Shown: in pieces, positions 33,660 through 42,028 of the stretch | How the letters are laid out: each line of letters begins with the position of its first letter | Position numbering within the stretch: position 1 is the first letter of the stretch | Assembly: GCA_016169945.1 (NCBI GenBank) | Contig: JADLSH010000216.1 | Span: 1,469,001 to 1,533,000 of the forward strand | Source of the DNA: Trachythela sp. YZ-2020 | Taxonomy: Eukaryota > Cnidaria > Anthozoa > Malacalcyonacea > Clavulariidae | Reading direction: 5' to 3' | Length of the DNA: 64,000 nucleotides | Program-made: the position numbers and the translations under genes | Notes under the pieces: generated by a model | What the model was told of the DNA's origin: nothing | Seen by the model: the letters and a program-made list of their open reading frames with translations, nothing else | Database searches by the model: none

Positions 33660-34683
33660 TTTTGGTGGTTTAGAAAAACTTTATCGTGCAGCGAGAGCAA
33701 CGAAAAACAACCTAAATATTAGTCGAAATGACGTGGGTGAATGGTTACGCTCGCAAGAGACATATACCTTACACAAGCCTGTCCGAAAAAATTATCCTCG
33801 AACGAGGGTTTTTGTTGCCGGTATAGATGATCAATTTGAAGCTGATTTGGCCGATTTTCAATCGCTTATGACACAGAATGATAATTATAGATTTTTACTT
33901 GTTTGTATTGACTGCTTTAGTAAATATGCCTGGGTTAGGCCCATAAAGAATAAGACAGGACCAGTCGTTACACGTGCTTTTCGTGACATTTTGGAACAAG
34001 GTCGGGTGCCGAACTATCTCCATACCGATCAGGGCACAGAGTTTTTGAATTCACAATTTCGAAATCTCATGGGACAATACGGCATTCAGTTTTTTACCAC
34101 CAACAGTGAGACAAAAGCAAGTATAGCTGAAAGATTTATAAGAACATTAAAACAAAAAATATATCGTTATTTCACCGCAAAAAACACTGTCCGTTATATC
34201 GACGCACTGCAAGATATAGTATACTCGTACAATCACACTCTTCACAGGTCGATCAGGGAAATTCCAGCTAATGTGACCAGGAAAAATGAATTCAAAGTCC
34301 GGCAAACGCTTTATGGAGAGAAACAACCCAAGCCGAAATTTAAGTTCAATGTAGGTGATCTAGTAAAAATAAGTAAGACGCGAAGGCCGTTTGAGAAAGC
34401 GTATAATCAGGGTTGGACAGAGGAAAACTTTACCATAGCTGAACAGATTGCGCGAAATCCACCAGTGTACAAAATTAAGAATTTTGGAAACGAAATTCTT
34501 GATGGAATATTTTACGAAACTGAACTTCAAAAAGTTGTTAAAAAAGACGATGTTTACAGAGTGGATAGCATTGTTCGCACACGAACCAGGGACGGCCGAA
34601 AGCAATATCTGGTCAGTTGGAAAAATTACCCTACAAAATTTAACAGTTGGGTAGATGAAAAAGATATAACTGACATCAAATAA
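33598..34683 (+). CDS. Polinton integrase with C-terminal chromodomain
   Basis: 361 residues from ATG 33598, with a TATA-like TATATAAAT about 15 bases upstream. The retroviral-type catalytic core has Asp83 (in EADLADF), Asp144 (in HTDQG) and Glu178 (in KASIAERF), all present. A basic linker with VGDLVKISK follows. The last about 44 residues form a chromodomain (YRVDSIV then YLVSWKNYP and NSWV). The enzyme would insert the linear element and create the 6-bp duplication seen at the borders; the chromodomain may direct it to modified histones. The frame is intact. Confidence 0.95.
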   Translation: MEKRKETLLNKIYFNPKHEASFGGLEKLYRAARATKNNLNISRNDVGEWLRSQETYTLHKPVRKNYPRTRVFVAGIDDQFEADLADFQSLMTQNDNYRFLLVCIDCFSKYAWVRPIKNKTGPVVTRAFRDILEQGRVPNYLHTDQGTEFLNSQFRNLMGQYGIQFFTTNSETKASIAERFIRTLKQKIYRYFTAKNTVRYIDALQDIVYSYNHTLHRSIREIPANVTRKNEFKVRQTLYGEKQPKPKFKFNVGDLVKISKTRRPFEKAYNQGWTEENFTIAEQIARNPPVYKIKNFGNEILDGIFYETELQKVVKKDDVYRVDSIVRTRTRDGRKQYLVSWKNYPTKFNSWVDEKDITDIK

Positions 34684-34715
34684 CGTTCGCGTTTAGTGAC
34701 ATATCAACCGCCGTG

Positions 34716-35468
34716 ATGGAAAGAACAAAACCATTTTTCATAACTTTACCTAGCAATAGCTGTATGGAAATATTTCCTTCCAATACGGTCGCAAATTTCA
34801 AAGTGAAACTTCCTGAAACAATTTCGCTAACAGGCGATTGGGAAGTCGCTCTTGTTGAGATACAATACGCACATACCTGGAGTAATATAAGACAGGGTGT
34901 TCAGCAAACGTTTGTATATACTGTGGGTGGTGAACGAAATACTGGGATCATTGACAATGGCCATTACGAAAGCGTTCCGGATCTCGTCAAAAGTTTTAAC
35001 AGTCATATTTCGAAAGATGCACAAAACAAAATTCAATTAACGTATAATAAGCACACACGTAAAGTAACGGTAGATGTTAAAAAACAAACAAGCATTTGGT
35101 TTACTGGTGATATTGCTGCTGCGTTAGGGTTTGATCAAGACAGTTTTATTACAAAGAAAACAACATCCCCCTATACGGCAGATATTGAGGCTGGATTCTC
35201 GTCCATGTTTGTGTATTGTAATCTTGTGAGTGATCAAATTGTTGGTGATAAAAAAGTGCCTTTGCTGCGTGCTGTTCAAATTAAGGGTAAATACGGTGAT
35301 ATAATTACAAAAACGTACGAGAACCCATTATATATGCCAGTTGGTACGAAGCAGTTTGAAACATTGGAAGTCCATATAACGGACGACTCAGGAAGGCGAG
35401 TGCCATTTGAGTACGGGCGGTCGATTTGTACACTTCATATTAGACCAAATCATTCCATATACTTTTAA
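34716..35468 (+). CDS. Penton / minor capsid protein
   Basis: 250 residues from ATG 34716. The start, ERTKPFFITLPSNSCMEIFP, followed by FKVKLPETISLTGDWEVAL, is the conserved opening of the Polinton and adintovirus minor capsid (penton) protein, a single jelly-roll. The strand-rich body and the final LHIRP are also typical. It lies 32 bp after the integrase and one base before the PX-like gene, in the usual virion-gene order penton, PX, capsid, protease. It would form the fivefold vertices of an icosahedral particle. Confidence 0.85.
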   Translation: MERTKPFFITLPSNSCMEIFPSNTVANFKVKLPETISLTGDWEVALVEIQYAHTWSNIRQGVQQTFVYTVGGERNTGIIDNGHYESVPDLVKSFNSHISKDAQNKIQLTYNKHTRKVTVDVKKQTSIWFTGDIAAALGFDQDSFITKKTTSPYTADIEAGFSSMFVYCNLVSDQIVGDKKVPLLRAVQIKGKYGDIITKTYENPLYMPVGTKQFETLEVHITDDSGRRVPFEYGRSICTLHIRPNHSIYF

Positions 35469-35469
35469 T

Positions 35470-35916
35470 ATGAAACATTGGCAAACTGGAGGCGCTCTGC
35501 CAGTATTTGCTGGGGCCAGAATGCAAAGAGGATTTGGCAGATTTCGGACACAAACTGGTAATGGCTTAGGAGGGATTTTAAGAAAATTGTTTCGCAGCGC
35601 AGTGCCTTTTCTGATTCGCGGGGGTAAAGAAGTTGGACGACAGGCCTTAAAGACAGGTGTTGCCGTAGGAGAAGATGTGCTTAGTGGGCGAAATGCAAAA
35701 ACGGCGGCCACAAATCGTTTACGCGAGGCAGTTGGAAATATGACACAAAAAGCGATTAGTCATGCCCAATCAAACATGCAAAGTGGCAGTGGACGGGGAA
35801 TAAAAAGGAAAGCTAAAGTTAAAACCACCAATCAGTCCAAAAAAGCTCGCAAGGCAAGCACACCTAAGTCGAAGACTAAGAAAAAGACACAATATAGCGA
35901 TATATTTGGTAACTGA
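35470..35916 (+). CDS. PX-like basic minor virion protein
   Basis: 148 residues from ATG 35470. An N-terminal Gly-rich part (RGFGRFRTQTGNGLGG) leads into an amphipathic helix (LRKLFRSAVPFLIRGG), then VGRQALKTGVAVGEDVL, and ends in a very Lys/Ser-rich tail. This arrangement matches the PX or adenovirus pX/pVI-like proteins encoded next to the capsid gene in Polintons. Likely roles are DNA condensation and membrane interaction during entry, known for the adenovirus counterparts. A start further upstream in the frame would overlap penton and lacks the conserved beginning. Confidence 0.75.
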   Translation: MKHWQTGGALPVFAGARMQRGFGRFRTQTGNGLGGILRKLFRSAVPFLIRGGKEVGRQALKTGVAVGEDVLSGRNAKTAATNRLREAVGNMTQKAISHAQSNMQSGSGRGIKRKAKVKTTNQSKKARKASTPKSKTKKKTQYSDIFGN

Positions 35917-35919
35917 AAC

Positions 35920-37254
35920 ATGCTGAAACCTATTCACCACGATTCCGAGGCCTGCAATAAAAGTTAATTAACCCTATTTAGCGTCCCTCCCACGCAAGTT
36001 ACAGTTGAGAAAAGTAAATTTGTAGATTATTACCCCGTGTCAACACTCAGCGAAGATTCCGCCCCATTCGAATTTTTTGTTCCTGGCAATGGAGAGGATT
36101 ATTTAGATCCTAGCCGAATGCGACTTTACATAAGAGCTAAAATAACAGCTGCTGACGGAGAGGACCTTGAAGGTGATGATCAGGTCGGTCCGCAGAATTT
36201 ATTCTTGCAGTCACTGTTTAGTCAAGTGAATGTTTCACTCAACGATAAATTAATCACGCCAAGTGCGGCGACTTATCCTTACCGTGCCATGATTGAAACG
36301 CTTCTAAATTTTGGCCCAGCTGCAAAAAAGTCTCAAATGACATCTAGTCTATACTACGAGGACACCCCGGGTAAAATGGACGTGGTGAACCCACTAGCGC
36401 TCGAGGCTAACGCAAACATGGGTTTAAAAAAACGACACAGCTTTATAACAACGAGCAGAAGCTGTGATATGTCAGGACCTTTACACGCGGATATTTGTTT
36501 TCAAGAACGCCTGATTATTCCGGGCGTCAACATTAAAGTGAAATTGGTTAGGACTGCAAATAATTTTTGCTTAGTAGCAGGTGGAGAAAACCCCGCATAC
36601 AAAATTTTGATTCAGGAAGCAGTACTTCGCATGCGTCGTGTGACTGTAAGCCCAACGCTTCGTTTAGACCATGAAAGGTTTCTGGACAAAACAACGGCTA
36701 AATATCCCATTTCAAGAGTGGCGGTGAAATCTATAGCAATTCCACAAGGTCTGCTGTCCTTAGATCGAGAGAATGTGTTCCTTGGTGTTTTACCGAAACG
36801 TGTTGTAATAGCCTTAGTTCACAGCGAAGCATATCATGGAAGTTATGCCAAGAACGCCTTCAACTTTCATCACTATAAAGTCACTCAAGTTTCCCTGTCT
36901 GTGAATGGGGAAACGCGCAAGCCTATTCAGGTTCAATTTGGTGATGCAGGGATTGGTCTGTATATTCGTGGTTATGAAACTCTGTTTTCTGGTATGGATA
37001 AAATGTTTGCCGACTCTGGAAATCTTATCAGTCGTGAAGATTATGCCAAAGGATATGCATTGTATGCTATAGATCTCACTCCAGACCTTACCAGCTCCGA
37101 ACATTTTAATCCTGTTCAGACTGGGAACGTTCGCCTAAGTATTCAGTTTGCTCAGGCCCTGCCGAATACAGTGACCTGTTTGGTTTATGCTGAATTTGAA
37201 AGCCTGATCGAAATAGACAAAAGCCGAAACGTTATATTTGACTTTAGCACATGA
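35920..37254 (+). pseudogene. Major capsid protein with in-frame stop at codon 16
   Basis: The ATG at 35920 opens a frame whose first 15 codons (through EACNKS) are followed by TAA at 35965-35967. The same frame then continues open to TGA at 37252-37254. The residues just after the stop (LFSVPPTQVTVEKS) and before it both look like the conserved N-terminus of Polinton double jelly-roll capsid proteins, so the stop interrupts one gene. The first Met downstream is beyond the conserved opening (a GTG at 36037 is not a plausible start). The remainder is full length, with the expected EDYLDPSRMRLYI and late LSIQFAQAL blocks. The stop overlaps a TTAATTAA word. The gene overlaps the protease start by four bases (ATGA). 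Confidence 0.85.
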
Positions 37255-37766
37255 ATTCTATCACAATTGAGAAAATTCTACGGTCCGACAGTTGTACTAA
37301 ATCTGTGTTTGGTGGTGTATACGCATCTGATAGACTGCCTGAAAAAGTGGACATGTATCCCAAAGCATATGTCGCCAATGTTGATAAAAGTAACAAACCA
37401 GGATCGCATTGGGTTTCATTTTGGTTTGATAGTCCTAAACATGGTGAATTTTTTGACTCGCTTGGACAGAGCCCCGATACGTATACATTTTCGTTTGTAT
37501 CATTCCTGGCTAACAACTGTTCGAAATGGACTTGCAATGATCGAACACTTCAATCACCTTTCTCGAGCGTGTGCGGACATTTTTGTATCTATTATATATT
37601 CTATCGTTGTAGAAACATAAGTATTAGTACAATAGTGTACAAATTTAGTAAAAACCTTGAACAAAACGATGAACTAGTCGCAGCTTTTGTTAGGAACATG
37701 TTTCGTGTATACTCACGCAACAAGTTTGGTCAAAAATCTATAGCAAAGTACTCAAAAACCATGTAA
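37251..37766 (+). CDS. Adenain-like cysteine protease
   Basis: 171 residues from an ATG that overlaps the capsid stop codon. Catalytic residues of the adenovirus-type (C5) maturation protease are visible: His53 in GSHWVSFW, Asp69 in FFDSLG, Gln101 in LQSP and Cys112 in CGHFCIYY. The length is normal for the Polinton PRO family. It would cleave capsid and core precursors during particle maturation. The frame is intact. Confidence 0.92.
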   Translation: MNSITIEKILRSDSCTKSVFGGVYASDRLPEKVDMYPKAYVANVDKSNKPGSHWVSFWFDSPKHGEFFDSLGQSPDTYTFSFVSFLANNCSKWTCNDRTLQSPFSSVCGHFCIYYIFYRCRNISISTIVYKFSKNLEQNDELVAAFVRNMFRVYSRNKFGQKSIAKYSKTM

Positions 37767-37817
37767 TAGTAATATTTATTTAGAAATAAAAGATTGAATA
37801 CATTGAATTATTGGTTT
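37767..37817. terminator. Bidirectional poly(A) region
   Basis: AATAAA on + at 37785-37790 serves the rightward capsid/protease genes. AATAAA on - (TTTATT at 37775-37780) could serve the leftward gene ending at 37818. Confidence 0.55.
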
Positions 37818-38087
37818 TCACACTTTATGTACATATATATACACACAAACATAACCATATAATGTTATATATCTAAGTATGTCGTGCTCACACCATCCTC
37901 CAAGACGAATGAATTTACGTTTGTTAAAACAAAATGCCCCTATAAGTTTGGGATTTGTTCGTAAGCCATTCATGCACTTACCCCGAATGGCACATTCCAC
38001 AATTGCGTTGTTTTCCAAGCGTTCTAGTTCAGCTGGACTTAAGGTATCCAGTACACTTTCCCATGTAGTGTAGACGTTGTGTTCCAT
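37818..38087 (-). CDS. Small uncharacterised Polinton protein
   Basis: 89 residues from ATG 38087; the longer frame to 38120 has no ATG. The sequence is mixed, with SPAELERLENNA and two C-x3-C-type pairs, and ends in a hydrophobic, Tyr-rich stretch (LRYITLYGYVCVYIYV) that could be a membrane segment. No family recognised. Upstream on - are a TATA box and a TTAACGAC palindrome, which support it as a real transcription unit. Confidence 0.55.
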   Translation of the reverse strand: MEHNVYTTWESVLDTLSPAELERLENNAIVECAIRGKCMNGLRTNPKLIGAFCFNKRKFIRLGGWCEHDILRYITLYGYVCVYIYVHKV

Positions 38088-38197
38088 CTTCGTGAACGGC
38101 TCTCGAGCACGGGTCAGCACCCGGGGTCGAATTTGGTCTTACACCAATGTGTTGTAATAAGCCCGTCTCAACTACAACAACTGTGCTCGGACTGCGA

Positions 38198-38288
38198 CTT
38201 TTATATCCACGCAGGCACGCGTCCAAACACGAGTGGTCGTTAAAATTTTAACGACTTGCAGGTGCGCGGTCATTAAAATTTTAACGAC
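38198..38288 (-). promoter_or_regulatory. TATA box with TTAACGAC palindromes
   Basis: On - a TATAAAAG lies at 38205-38198, about 110 bp from the ATG at 38087. Upstream is GTCGTTAAAATTTTAACGAC, a perfect 20-bp palindrome (38236-38255), and a second copy with one change at 38269-38288. TTAACGAC recurs at other Polinton intergenic sites. Confidence 0.6.
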
Positions 38289-38588
38289 TTGTAGAAACTA
38301 TTACAAATCTAACTTCGTGCATTTGGTTATCTGGTAATTGCCTGAACCGAAAGAGTAATGATCGGGAATAATTTTTTACCAACGCCGCATTCGACAACAA
38401 CAACAATACGCGCGCTACTTAACAAGCGTGTTGCATGAAACCGAAAGGGTAATGATCGAGAATAATTGTTTATCAAGTTTGTTGGCCGCGACCGCTCTTT
38501 TTACTGTTTGGGAGGGTGCTCTACACCACACACAACTTCATTTAAAAATTTTATTCACAAATTAATTTATTTACATATATCAAGTATT
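38289..38588. other. Intergenic with a 27-bp direct repeat
   Basis: No gene. A near-exact repeat starting CCGAAAGAGTAATGATCG occurs at 38347-38373 and 38441-38467. A - strand AATAAA lies near 38550, suitable for the gene ending at 38589. Confidence 0.6.
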
Positions 38589-39308
38589 TTAAAAGTTTGT
38601 TTTCCATTGCAATCTTCTAGATCTTTTCTTGGCCGGCGAAAATGCCGGTTTGTCATTTTCTGACGACTGATGCTCTTTATCAGGAGTTTTTTCGTACACG
38701 CGAGTTCTGAAAAGTTGAAGTCGTTCAGGGTTTCGTACTAAATCTTCTGGAAGATTAATTTCACTCAATGCTTTCGTAAAAACGTCGTATCCTTTAGGCT
38801 TATTGTTTTTTCGGTATTTAAGCGAATCGCCTACAAGATTGGCGATATTTGTATTTGACAAAGTTTCTCCGTTATATTTCAGTTCTCCCCGATCGGTCCA
38901 GCTTAAAACATCGGGATTGTCTTCGATTCGTCGCAAAATCATTTTGGCTTTAGGCTGTAATGTTTTCGGTAAAACTTCAACAATTTCGCCGACAGTCATT
39001 TTGGGTTTGTCAACAACAGCACTAATTGGATCGGTTGCTCTTTGTGATACTTTTGAAAGCTTAACCGGAATAGGTTCAGCCCTTTCATCGGTCTGTTTCG
39101 CCTTGAAATGCAGGTAGTTCTCCAAAATTTGACTGTAAAGCTTTGCTTTTTCATCTTGGGAAGTGTCATTTCCGTCTAAAACAGTTTTCATTTCACTATC
39201 TAATCGGACCATTTTTGCCACAGTTGCCGGAGTCGTTAAACGTTGTTGTCGTAAGTAATTATCCAAATTATTTTCCGGCACCAGTATCATTTTTTGTGAA
39301 TGCTTCAT
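38589..39308 (-). CDS. Conserved Polinton protein, ~239 aa, function unknown
   Basis: The start is ATG 39308 (MKHSQKMILVPENNLDNYL). The N-terminal third is helical with DEKAKLYSQILENYL. The central part carries LQPKAKMILRRIEDNPDVLSWTDRGEL, and the C-terminus has EINLPEDLV followed by a basic tail (AKKRSRRLQWK) that could be a nuclear localisation signal. I recognise the overall pattern as one of the uncharacterised genes that recur beside the packaging ATPase in animal Polintons, possibly a PW-type protein, though that symbol is uncertain. It starts five bases after the stop of the next - gene, so the three leftward genes (ATPase, 108-aa protein, this one) probably form a tight cluster. Confidence 0.75.
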   Translation of the reverse strand: MKHSQKMILVPENNLDNYLRQQRLTTPATVAKMVRLDSEMKTVLDGNDTSQDEKAKLYSQILENYLHFKAKQTDERAEPIPVKLSKVSQRATDPISAVVDKPKMTVGEIVEVLPKTLQPKAKMILRRIEDNPDVLSWTDRGELKYNGETLSNTNIANLVGDSLKYRKNNKPKGYDVFTKALSEINLPEDLVRNPERLQLFRTRVYEKTPDKEHQSSENDKPAFSPAKKRSRRLQWKTNF

Positions 39309-39312
39309 GTCT

Positions 39313-39639
39313 CTATTCAATGAGCGACGCTAGTTCTTTTAAAACGGGTCCCAACACTAAAGTAAGAAAGCCTTCCCCTTTTTGAACAATCGTGAGCCGT
39401 CGCTTTTTCAATGGTGTACCCTTCTTGACAAGCAGCCTTAAATGATCTTTGTGCCTAGCTAGCTTCCTCTTTTGAGCTGGCGACATTTTAACTACACTGT
39501 TTAAAATATTTAATACACAATCACAGATTGCCTTAATGCAACTCGGCTCTAAATGTTTTAACATTGCTTTACGCAGCTTCGGTTTTGCTTGATGCAAGAC
39601 TTTAAGTAGGTGAACGTTCCTTCTCATGTGAACAGACAT
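39313..39639 (-). CDS. Conserved small basic Polinton protein
   Basis: 108 residues from ATG 39639 (MSVHMRRNVHLLKVLHQAKP). Helical, with KPKLRKAMLKHLEPSCIKAICDC as separate helices, then SPAQKRKLARHKDHLRLL, a basic segment (KKGTPLKKRRL) and a hydrophobic end (GFLTLVLGPVLKELASL). The basic middle and amphipathic tail suggest a virion core or membrane-active protein; that is inference. Similar small ORFs sit between ATPase and the ~240-aa protein in other animal Polintons as I recall. It is 29 bases downstream of the ATPase stop. Confidence 0.7.
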   Translation of the reverse strand: MSVHMRRNVHLLKVLHQAKPKLRKAMLKHLEPSCIKAICDCVLNILNSVVKMSPAQKRKLARHKDHLRLLVKKGTPLKKRRLTIVQKGEGFLTLVLGPVLKELASLIE

Positions 39640-39668
39640 GGCAAAATAACTGGGGTACACAAAAATCT

Positions 39669-40304
39669 TTACTTTTTAACGTAAACGACCTGTTGCTCAT
39701 CTGGAAATATTTTTGCACGCAATCTATATTTATCTTCAGTTTGAGGGTGCAGATCTATTAACAAGTAGGAATAGGCTTTCTCGGTCGCGTCTTTATAAGC
39801 TTCAATTAAATATTGACCACAACCGGGGTACATTTGGCGGGCAAGGGTTGAAATAACTGTCTGGTCTCTAGGACTTTTAAAAACAACCATATAGTGGCAA
39901 TTGAGCGAACATAACCGCGAAAATTTTCCTTTATTAAACAAAGCTTGCTGTAAAAATATTACTGAAATGGAGCGGTGATGCGAGCCTTTGGTAAACAAAT
40001 TTGCTAGTTCTAAATTATCCAATAATTCATTTTGCAGGTCATCAATTATCATTAACGTATGAAAGGACGGACTGGTTACGTCTTTGATGTCGGGAAAACC
40101 CTCATAAAATTGTATCTCTGGTATGTTTTGTCGTATTTCGTCAAAAATAGGTTGATATTCCCCATAACAATATATGATTTGATCAACTTTTCGGTCAATC
40201 ATTTGAGGTAAGTTTTCAAGAAACTTTTTTACCCAAACGGTTTTGCCTGAGCCAGACGGCCCAGAAATCTGCAGGCAGAAACAAGCTTTTAGTTTTGGAT
40301 CCAT
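39669..40304 (-). CDS. FtsK/HerA-type genome-packaging ATPase
   Basis: 211 residues from ATG 40304. Walker A is GPSGSGKT (residues 15-22) and Walker B is LMIIDDL (about 84-90). A likely sensor block, SVIFLQQALF, follows. This is the A32-like packaging ATPase shared by Polintons, adintoviruses and large DNA viruses. It would pump the linear genome into the capsid. Frame and motifs are intact. It is the first gene of the leftward cluster. Confidence 0.93.
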   Translation of the reverse strand: MDPKLKACFCLQISGPSGSGKTVWVKKFLENLPQMIDRKVDQIIYCYGEYQPIFDEIRQNIPEIQFYEGFPDIKDVTSPSFHTLMIIDDLQNELLDNLELANLFTKGSHHRSISVIFLQQALFNKGKFSRLCSLNCHYMVVFKSPRDQTVISTLARQMYPGCGQYLIEAYKDATEKAYSYLLIDLHPQTEDKYRLRAKIFPDEQQVVYVKK

Positions 40305-40370
40305 GCTAGTTTGACGCAAATGAAAACATATTGATGGTGCTCTAAGTATTTAAAGTTTCAACCAAGCATT

Positions 40371-40378
40371 TTAACGAC
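40371..40378 (+). promoter_or_regulatory. TTAACGAC motif between ATPase and RING genes
   Basis: A single TTAACGAC in the divergent intergenic region, 42 bp before the ATG at 40420 and 67 bp before the ATPase start. Confidence 0.4.
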
Positions 40379-40419
40379 CACACTAATTTATTACTTTTTA
40401 AAACAGACTCAACACAACT

Positions 40420-40786
40420 ATGAGTGGAATTCGACAACCTCACAGATATCGGCCTGGCAATATCCCTCTTAGGTTCTTTAGACCATCGTGGTGTGCCCAC
40501 AAAATTGTGTAGCGCTGTTGGACGTGAACCAAAAGAGACAGAGGATTGTCATATATGTCTAGAGGAAATTCGATTTGGACAAACTAGGGCAATTGCCACA
40601 CCGTGTTGTGATCACTACGTACATCTACGGTGTTTTCGAAGATGGAAACGTGAACTGCGTCGCGGAAGGCAAAACATTACATGTGCTTTGTGTCGACAGC
40701 CGTGGGATTCTACATCGCTATGTGTGCTTTGCGAGCGGTATAGAACAACCTGGAAAACATGCACGATGCGGCGATTCCATCCTTAA
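40420..40786 (+). pseudogene. RING-H2 domain protein, apparently frameshifted
   Basis: A C3H2C3 RING is encoded from about 40539 to 40716: CHIC, then PCCDHYVHLRC, then CALCRQPW, with all eight zinc ligands present. That frame has no ATG upstream, only a TGA at 40421-40423. The ATG at 40420 opens a different frame with a plausible basic N-terminus (MSGIRQPHRYRPGN) and stops at 40510-40512. The simplest reading is a one-base frame change between about 40490 and 40515; a non-ATG start is the alternative. RING-H2 proteins are usually E3 ubiquitin ligases. Viral RING proteins often target host defence factors, but nothing here shows the target. Confidence 0.65.
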
Positions 40787-40855
40787 TTAACAAGAAAAAC
40801 TAACATTTATTAAGAGACTGCGCGTTAAATTCAACTCTTAAGATTTGTAATAAAT

Positions 40856-41125
40856 TTAATAATAATAATACATTTTGTTAGCTTTTGCTAGTGTTTCTAT
40901 ACAATCATCATCTCTACATTTATGTGCTATATTACATACACGACAATGAATATGACAATATGTTCGTAAGTAGCAAATACGACATACAAATTCCCATCCA
41001 CAATTATAAAAGTTTGCCGGTTCAGTACATTTATCATGTTCACAAGTTATAGTCCAGCGTCTTCTTTGGGGCAGCAGTAAAATAGACGGTTTTGGTTTGG
41101 TCCATCTTTCTTGACCTTTCGTTCA
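40856..41125 (-). pseudogene. Cys-rich zinc-binding-like ORF without start codon
   Basis: A frame of about 85 codons on - ends at TAA 40856. It is dense in Cys and His: CEHDKC, then CGWEFVCRIC, YCHIHCRVC, HKCRDDDC. The spacing suggests two or three zinc-binding loops, but I recognise no named family. There is no ATG before the Cys region; an upstream TGA closes the frame near 41125. Its 5' part overlaps, in another frame, a short GRF-finger remnant (41047-41136). It may be the 3' half of a broken GRF-containing gene. Confidence 0.45.
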
Positions 41126-41136
41126 CAGCATACCAT
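41047..41136 (-). pseudogene. Remnant GRF finger
   Basis: A 29-residue frame from ATG 41136 contains CCERKVKKDG, then RLFYCCPKE. It closely matches the third finger of the GRF protein (CCVRKVKKEG and RLFFCCPND), then stops. The second half of the finger (C-x-FF-x-W) is missing. It looks like an old duplicate of the GRF gene at the other end of the element. Confidence 0.65.
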
Positions 41137-41146
41137 TGCATGTTGC

Positions 41147-41419
41147 TTATGGAGTGACTTTCATTTCGTCAAGAAACTTTCCCATGATATCGTAATCTTC
41201 AGAGATATATCCATGCTTGACACACGCGTACCAAACCTTTTCAATAAACTCTTCATTAGTATATACATATATATCTTCGTCGTCATCATAAACGGGAACC
41301 CCTTTCTCAAACTCTTCATCTGTCAATTCATTTAAGATTTTATTCTCAAAACTAGAAGCACACATATTGACACGAAGCACAAGTTGATTCTTGGCGATGA
41401 ACAGTATGTCGATAGTCAT
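41147..41419 (-). CDS. Small acidic uncharacterised protein
   Basis: 90 residues from ATG 41419 (MTIDILFIAKNQLVLRV). A strongly acidic middle (TDEEFEKG, DDDEDIYVYTNEEF) is followed by VWYACVKHGYISEDYD. No family recognised. A TATA-like CTTATATATTT lies about 25 bases upstream on -. The mirrored TTAACGAC pair of the right TIR lies 90-150 bp upstream. The same promoter sequence, through the inverted repeat, faces the GRF gene at the left end. Confidence 0.55.
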   Translation of the reverse strand: MTIDILFIAKNQLVLRVNMCASSFENKILNELTDEEFEKGVPVYDDDEDIYVYTNEEFIEKVWYACVKHGYISEDYDIMGKFLDEMKVTP

Positions 41420-41508
41420 GCTCAAACAACGCTTAGTAAAATATATAAGGACGCGTTTGATGCGCGATATTTATGTGCAAGCCCTCTTGTTTAAATCAGG
41501 CTTGTCCT

Positions 41509-41566
41509 GTCGTTAAAGCCTGTTTCTTACAAGCTCAGCATAAACGCGTTTGGGCAATGTCGTTAA
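41509..41566 (-). promoter_or_regulatory. Paired TTAACGAC motifs in the right TIR
   Basis: GTCGTTAA on + at 41509-41516 and 41559-41566, the mirror of 32252-32309. It is positioned upstream of the gene starting at 41419. Confidence 0.45.
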
Positions 41567-41650
41567 AGTACAATGTGTTCAGCCATGTACAACAGTTAAT
41601 GACTTCTCAATGACTTTTGCTATTCAACCCGGATTAGCGATATTCAAATT

Positions 41651-42028
41651 TCACCAGGTTAAGTTGTATAACCATGCAATTAAGCGTTGTGTCCACGATA
41701 ATTTTATTTCAAAGCTAGCTATATCCACTCGTTTTAAATCCCATACACAGATTCTTACGGCATCACAAACAGTCTCTTTATCACAAAAATCACTCACTTT
41801 GTAAACTAAAGTCAAGTAAGCCATAATTCTACCAAAATTTGAATGCCCTAACTCTCGATATATCAAACACAAATTTTCAAGTACATTCTCTCTTCCAATA
41901 CGAGCTATCATTGTGTTATATAAACCTTCATGCTTTTCCAAAAGCAATTTTAAATGAAAACGAAAAGTATCCTCACTCAATTCAATGTTATTTGCCCTTA
42001 AAACATCCATTATTAACCGTTCCGCCAT
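41651..42028 (-). CDS. Candidate Bcl-2-like protein, TIR copy 2
   Basis: Identical in protein sequence to the copy at 31790-32167 and transcribed inward from the opposite end. Because it lies wholly inside the inverted repeat, each element carries two doses, and gene conversion between ends would keep them the same. The functional argument is as for copy 1: a BH1-like NFGRIMAY block in a small helical protein. Confidence 0.5.
   Translation of the reverse strand: MAERLIMDVLRANNIELSEDTFRFHLKLLLEKHEGLYNTMIARIGRENVLENLCLIYRELGHSNFGRIMAYLTLVYKVSDFCDKETVCDAVRICVWDLKRVDIASFEIKLSWTQRLIAWLYNLTW

Noticed and set aside
40575..40790. 71-aa frame overlapping the RING gene
   Set aside because: Out-of-frame shadow; it lacks the zinc ligand pattern.
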